NCBI GenBank assembly: GCA_947624455.1
Contig: CANQKL010000065.1
Coordinates: forward strand, 1 to 8,645
Source of the DNA: an uncultured Clostridia bacterium
GTDB lineage: Bacteria; Bacillota; Clostridia; UMGS1883
Direction: 5' to 3'
Length of the DNA: 8,645 bases
The translations under genes were made by a program, and so were the position numbers. The notes beneath the pieces were generated by a model. The model saw nothing but the letters and a program-made list of their open reading frames with translations. It did no database searches and had not been told where the DNA came from. Below, in pieces: positions 6,104 through 8,645 of the stretch (its first letter is position 1; the number at the start of each line of letters is the position of its first letter).

Positions 6104-6233
6104 ACTGATTTCAAGTTAGAAGTTTATTTGAAAATAAGTCATATTGTGCGGCGGAGCGTATATCGCGCTGAGTGTTATCTTCTGCCTTGCGGGAATATTT
6201 TGCGGAAAAAAGCTTGCGGCGCTCGTTCGGTGA
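6104..6233 (+). pseudogene. Relic of a crcB/fluC fluoride channel gene (C-terminal end)
   Basis: No intact gene lies here, but pieces of a CrcB/FluC C terminus appear in order across three frames. The frame at 6104-6124 gives TDFKLEV (compare the conserved TTFSTFSLE region); the frame from 6121 gives SLFENKSY (compare the loop before the last helix); and 6138-6230 gives a hydrophobic helix with YIALSVIFCLAGIFCGKKLA, resembling the last membrane helix of CrcB (pattern Y..LSV.LC...VF.G..L), ending at TGA 6231. An in-frame stop at 6135-6137 and frame changes separate the pieces, and everything N-terminal is gone; the CMD-cupin gene ends directly upstream. The last-helix match is the strongest; the other two pieces are short and could be chance. 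The intact gene would have exported fluoride; the relic is not expected to work. Confidence 0.5.
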
Positions 6234-6300
6234 CAAAATCCCACGGAGAGGTACAAGACATAAGACAGAACGGATCAGCCTCCACGCTCCGTTTATACGG

Positions 6301-6366
6301 CGTATCTTTTAAGTAGCTTGTATTTTAATTTCGTATATGTTAAAATAAAGTCAAATAAAAGATACG
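6301..6366. repeat. 11-bp perfect inverted repeat bracketing the XRE-TPR promoter
   Basis: CGTATCTTTTA (6301-6311) and TAAAAGATACG (6356-6366) are exact reverse complements, 44 bases apart, with the promoter between them. The right arm abuts the ribosome binding site. It could be a pair of regulator half-sites or, on a read-through transcript, a stem placed against the ribosome site. Confidence 0.6.
6318..6346 (+). promoter_or_regulatory. Likely promoter of the XRE-TPR gene (extended -10)
   Basis: TAAAAT (6341-6346) is preceded by TG one base upstream, the extended -10 arrangement, and a weak -35 TTGTAT (6318-6323) lies 17 bases before it. Predicted start is near 6353, a leader of about 25 bases with a GGAGGG ribosome site at about 6366-6371. 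Confidence 0.5.
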
Positions 6367-6377
6367 GAGGGATACAA

Positions 6378-7514
6378 ATGCCTAAGTCTATCGGACAAAA
6401 TATCAGAAGGCTGCGCCGTGAAAAGGGTCTAACCCAGGAGGAGCTGGCGGAACTCATCAATGTCACTCCACAGGCTGTCTCAAAGTGGGAAAACGAAAGC
6501 GGTCTGCCCGACATCTCGCAGATCGTTCCCCTGGCAAGCGTTTTTGGCGTAAGCACGGATATTATCTTCAGCATAGACGGGGCCGACGAAAACGCCGAGG
6601 CCCTGAAAATCATAGAGGAAGCTACGGCCTTACAGAAATACGGAGACGCCGCCGGTTATCTCGCGGCTTACGACAGTCTGACGGAAGGGCTGAAAAAATA
6701 TCCTTGCAACATGACGCTTTTGAACAACTGCATGAGGCTCGGACTCACGCTGTCGCTGCCGGGAAACGGACAGCTTTACGCGGCGGGTCGGGCGGATAAG
6801 ATAGCCGCCGAAACAAAGCGTCAGGCCGAGCTGATAATTGCTCACTCAAAAGCAATGCCGGATATTATGGGCGCGAGAGAAACGCTGGTACTTCTTTTCG
6901 CGGCGGAAAAGGATTACGACAGAGCGATCGCCGAGGCAATGGAGTTTCCCGTGCGGACTGACCAGACGCTGTACTCCCATCTTGCCCAGGTTTATGCAAG
7001 TATGGGCAACCGGGACAAGATCATAACCTGCCTTTGCAGCGACATATACTATGCAATTCAGGGCCTTGAGAATGACGTGGCTAAACTGGGGAGGGCCTAT
7101 TTCGACAGCGGACGCTATGACGAGGCCATAGAGGCGTACGAAGCGGCCTTGGCCATCCTTGACGGGGCCTTTGGGAAATATCCCCGTCCTCCCTATCATG
7201 ACTTTGAGTCGGGCGACCTGTATATCTTGCTTGCCGGAGCTTATTTAAAGATCGGCGACGGCGAAAGCGCAATGCGCAGCGTTGAACGGGCGGTCGGGTA
7301 TTATCTTGACCTGGCGGCTGTTTGCGCCGGGGAAGAAATTGCGCCGGAGCATTTTACGGATTCTCCGCTGATACGGAAAACCGAGGTAATGACCGGCGCA
7401 AAAAAGGCGGTAATAAAAAGGAAAGTGTTTGAAAAGCTAAAATGTGAGGAAATACAGTCTCTCGCTCTGGAAAGCCGGTTTAGGGAGTTATGCAATATGG
7501 CGAGGGAAATGTGA
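6378..7514 (+). CDS. XRE-family HTH regulator with C-terminal TPR-like repeats
   Basis: Regulator of 378 residues. Residues about 5-62 form a clear XRE helix-turn-helix (IGQNIRRLRREKGLTQEELA, then VTPQAVSKWENESGLPD and a helix with LASVFGVSTDIIF). The long helical C-terminal part holds tetratricopeptide-like hairpins: about 182-220 (LYSHLAQVYASMGNRDKIIT), about 233-265 (the best match, LGRAYFDSGRYDEAIEAYEA) and about 279-312 (LYILLAGAYLKIGDGESAMR). This resembles peptide- or protein-sensing XRE-TPR regulators of Bacillota, but no small signal-peptide gene is seen beside it, and it could instead sense a protein partner. Start ATG 6378 has GGAGGG a few bases upstream; a TTG extension to 6318 would begin inside the promoter. 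It is convergent with the DUF3021 gene, whose stop lies only 19 bases away. The inverted repeat around its promoter suggests autoregulation. Confidence 0.88.
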   Translation: MPKSIGQNIRRLRREKGLTQEELAELINVTPQAVSKWENESGLPDISQIVPLASVFGVSTDIIFSIDGADENAEALKIIEEATALQKYGDAAGYLAAYDSLTEGLKKYPCNMTLLNNCMRLGLTLSLPGNGQLYAAGRADKIAAETKRQAELIIAHSKAMPDIMGARETLVLLFAAEKDYDRAIAEAMEFPVRTDQTLYSHLAQVYASMGNRDKIITCLCSDIYYAIQGLENDVAKLGRAYFDSGRYDEAIEAYEAALAILDGAFGKYPRPPYHDFESGDLYILLAGAYLKIGDGESAMRSVERAVGYYLDLAAVCAGEEIAPEHFTDSPLIRKTEVMTGAKKAVIKRKVFEKLKCEEIQSLALESRFRELCNMAREM

Positions 7515-7533
7515 GGAAACGCTGCCTTTCGGC

Positions 7534-7950
7534 TTATTCTCTGCTCCTCATTTCCAATTCATCATTTATCTTTTTTTCTTTCAGCTTTTCGGCTACAGTC
7601 ACGGCGGCGCCGATTATGAGGTAAATTATAAAGAATATCGGCAGCACATAGATAAACCAGAAGGGCCACGGGTCAAAAACATCAAACAGTCCGGCCGCCC
7701 AACTCCCGCCGAAGGTTATGGCAATACAGCCAATAAGGTGCAGGGCTATAGACAGAGGCAAGGGCAGCTCGGTGTCGTATATTAGCGAAATAAGTCCATA
7801 TAGCGCCGAGGCGGCCAACCACGCCGTATACATCCTCATCACTGCCAGCCCTTCAGCGTTATAGGCCCCAAAAGCCCACATACAGGCTGTAGTCACTGTC
7901 CAGCCTATGGCAAGGCTGACTCCAACGTGTTCACATAGTTTCTTCAACAT
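7534..7950 (-). CDS. DUF3021 family four-helix membrane protein
   Basis: Membrane protein of 138 residues with four hydrophobic helices at about 9-28, 42-60, 65-85 and 97-118 and a charged C-terminal tail rich in Lys/Glu. The pattern of an acidic/polar turn with Pro before helix 3 (YDTELPLPLSIALHLIG, with His71) is characteristic of DUF3021, a family usually encoded next to a LytTR regulator. It begins one base after the LytTR stop (TAA-A-ATG), with GGAGGTG at 7964-7958 inside the end of the LytTR gene; an in-frame ATG at 7992 lacks this support and lies inside LytTR. By analogy with LytTR regulatory systems of streptococci, where a membrane protein inhibits its cognate LytTR regulator, it may sense a membrane signal and hold the regulator inactive. 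That role is inferred from arrangement only. Confidence 0.85.
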   Translation of the reverse strand: MLKKLCEHVGVSLAIGWTVTTACMWAFGAYNAEGLAVMRMYTAWLAASALYGLISLIYDTELPLPLSIALHLIGCIAITFGGSWAAGLFDVFDPWPFWFIYVLPIFFIIYLIIGAAVTVAEKLKEKKINDELEMRSRE

Positions 7951-7951
7951 T

Positions 7952-8398
7952 TTAATACACCTCCATGACAAATTTTTTGAACGATTTGACATATTTCCGC
8001 GAAATAACCAGTTTTCCGCCGCTTTTCATATTGGCTGTATAATTTCCGGAAAATTCCGCCTCCACCGAGGCTATGTGGTTGACGTTGACGATAACGCCCT
8101 TATTTATGCGGACAAAGCCCTTTGACGCCAGAGCGCCCTCCAGCTCGTAGAGCCGACCCCGTGCCTCGTATTCATTTTTGTCAACATAGGCTGAGATTTT
8201 ATTGCCGCAAGCCTCGAAGCGTTCCACCTCATTCAGGTCAAAGAGATATTCCCGTCCATTTTTGACAAGAAACATCTTCCGTGAACTCTGTGACCCGTTG
8301 AGGAGGCCAAGAATATTTTTCACCTGAACGCTTTCAGGATCTCCACGAACGATGACCTCCGGCTCAGCAATATCCGCCGGTTCAAGCCTGACCTTCAT
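7952..8398 (-). CDS. LytTR-domain transcriptional regulator without receiver domain
   Basis: DNA-binding regulator of 148 residues. After an N-terminal region of about 40 residues with no recognisable receiver domain, residues about 44-146 form the LytTR domain: REYLFDLNEVERFEACGNKI (beta and alpha elements), ARGRLYELEGALASKGFVRI, NKGVIVNVNHIASVEAEFSG and the C-terminal VISRKYVKSFKKF. It therefore acts as a one-component regulator whose activity is probably set by the membrane protein encoded next to it. GGGGTGA (8411-8405) supports the ATG at 8398. It is first in a two-gene unit with DUF3021, with translational coupling at the junction. A 30-bp dyad over the likely -35 region suggests control of its own transcription. 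Targets outside the window are unknown. Confidence 0.9.
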   Translation of the reverse strand: MKVRLEPADIAEPEVIVRGDPESVQVKNILGLLNGSQSSRKMFLVKNGREYLFDLNEVERFEACGNKISAYVDKNEYEARGRLYELEGALASKGFVRINKGVIVNVNHIASVEAEFSGNYTANMKSGGKLVISRKYVKSFKKFVMEVY

Positions 8399-8421
8399 AT
8401 GTTATCACCCCTTACGGCATA

Positions 8422-8450
8422 ATAATATCATATAAAGCCCGATTGCGCAA
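8422..8450 (-). promoter_or_regulatory. Possible promoter of the LytTR-DUF3021 unit
   Basis: Minus-strand TATTAT (8427-8422) matches five of six -10 positions and is preceded after 17 bases by a poor -35, TTGCGC (8450-8445). A weak -35 under an operator would fit a regulated promoter. Start predicted near 8415. Confidence 0.4.
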
Positions 8451-8468
8451 TGGATTTGGCGCAAGCGG
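8439..8468. promoter_or_regulatory. 30-bp dyad upstream of the LytTR gene, candidate operator
   Basis: CCGATTGCGC (8439-8448) and GCGCAAGCGG (8459-8468) are reverse complements except at one position, separated by 10 bases. Arm centres are 20 bp apart, about two helical turns, so both arms face one side of the DNA. The right-hand edge of the predicted -35 box lies within it. LytTR proteins bind paired sites with about this spacing (usually direct repeats), so the LytTR protein is the first candidate ligand. Confidence 0.6.
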
Positions 8469-8497
8469 TCAAAAAAACTATACAAAGACACAAAATA

Positions 8498-8626
8498 GGG
8501 CTGCAAAAAGCCGCGCAGTACTGTTTAATATGGCAATAAAAACTGTGATTTGATGTGGAAAAACCACGAGACTACTGACAAACCCCATGCACTATGGGGA
8601 AAGCTCGAAAGGGAACTCCCTTTCGA
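8498..8626. repeat. Cluster of small hairpins at the right window edge
   Basis: Four inverted repeats follow one another: GGCT/AGCC (starting at about 8499), GTGG-AAAAA-CCAC (8555-8567), CCCCAT-GCACT-ATGGGG (8583-8599) and TCGAAAGGG-AACT-CCCTTTCGA (within 8605-8626). None is followed by a clear T-run on either strand, so a standard Rho-independent terminator is not shown. No gene of confidence lies here. It may be a structured RNA leader, the terminator region of a gene beyond the window, or an intergenic repeat. Confidence 0.45.
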
Positions 8627-8645
8627 TAAAAAACATAAAATCTCG

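Noticed and set aside
6295..6305. ATACGGCGTAT palindrome upstream of the XRE-TPR gene
   Set aside because: Only 5-bp arms, and it overlaps the longer inverted repeat that explains the same bases better; not listed separately.
6128..6316. 62-codon frame from TTG between the CMD-cupin and XRE-TPR genes
   Set aside because: No ribosome binding site and no domain; the overlapping frame with a CrcB-like helix is the better explanation.
7524..7533. GCC-TTTC-GGC mini-hairpin between the convergent XRE-TPR and DUF3021 genes
   Set aside because: Three-base stem only; too short to call a terminator.
7444..7785. 113-codon + frame across the end of XRE-TPR and opposite DUF3021
   Set aside because: It overlaps two better-supported genes and shows no domain.

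Overview
The window looks like a chromosomal segment from a Bacillota (Firmicutes) genome, most likely a Clostridia-class anaerobe. This is inferred from strong GGAGG-type ribosome binding sites, sigma-A-like promoters (one a perfect TTGACA-17-TATAAT), and typical Clostridia families: a LytTR regulator with a DUF3021 membrane protein, an XRE-TPR regulator, a CMD-cupin fusion and a DUF5808 protein. No rRNA, tRNA, CRISPR array, insertion sequence or phage gene was seen.

Left third (1-3517, + strand): a tightly packed, probably co-transcribed run of housekeeping genes. It holds the C-terminal part of a class Ic aspartate-type aminotransferase (cut by the window edge), a dUTPase (dut), a YbaK/EbsC-type aminoacyl-tRNA deacylase, an MscS-family mechanosensitive channel and an EamA/DMT-family transporter. 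ybaK and the channel gene are 1 base apart; the channel and transporter genes overlap by 11 bases.

Middle (3518-4532, - strand): a visibly AT-richer islet with two small genes, an XRE repressor-like protein with a C-terminal membrane helix and a DUF5808 protein with a C-terminal membrane helix. The XRE gene has a good promoter with a perfect 12-bp palindrome at the predicted transcription start. The DUF5808 gene lies 60 bases downstream of tetR and may share its transcript.

Centre-right (4533-6097): a TetR-family regulator (-) divergent from a carboxymuconolactone decarboxylase-like/cupin fusion enzyme (+). The intergenic region has two back-to-back promoters, each overlapped by a dyad of the same design, so the regulator probably represses both itself and the enzyme. 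Directly after the enzyme gene lies what looks like the frameshifted C-terminal relic of a CrcB/FluC fluoride channel gene.

Right (6301-8450): an XRE-TPR regulator (+) whose promoter is bracketed by an 11-bp perfect inverted repeat, convergent with a LytTR regulator/DUF3021 membrane-protein pair (-). The pair is preceded by a 30-bp dyad over its likely -35 region. The right edge (8498-8626) has no convincing gene but holds several small hairpins.

The notable theme is regulatory: four one-component regulators of different families (XRE-TM, TetR, XRE-TPR, LytTR) lie within about 4.8 kb, each with a symmetric DNA element in or next to its own likely promoter. Three encode, or sit next to, small membrane proteins. 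I see no single undescribed multi-gene system that I can defend. The best leads are the operator architectures, the LytTR-DUF3021 pair, the XRE-TM and DUF5808 membrane proteins, and the hairpin cluster at the right edge.
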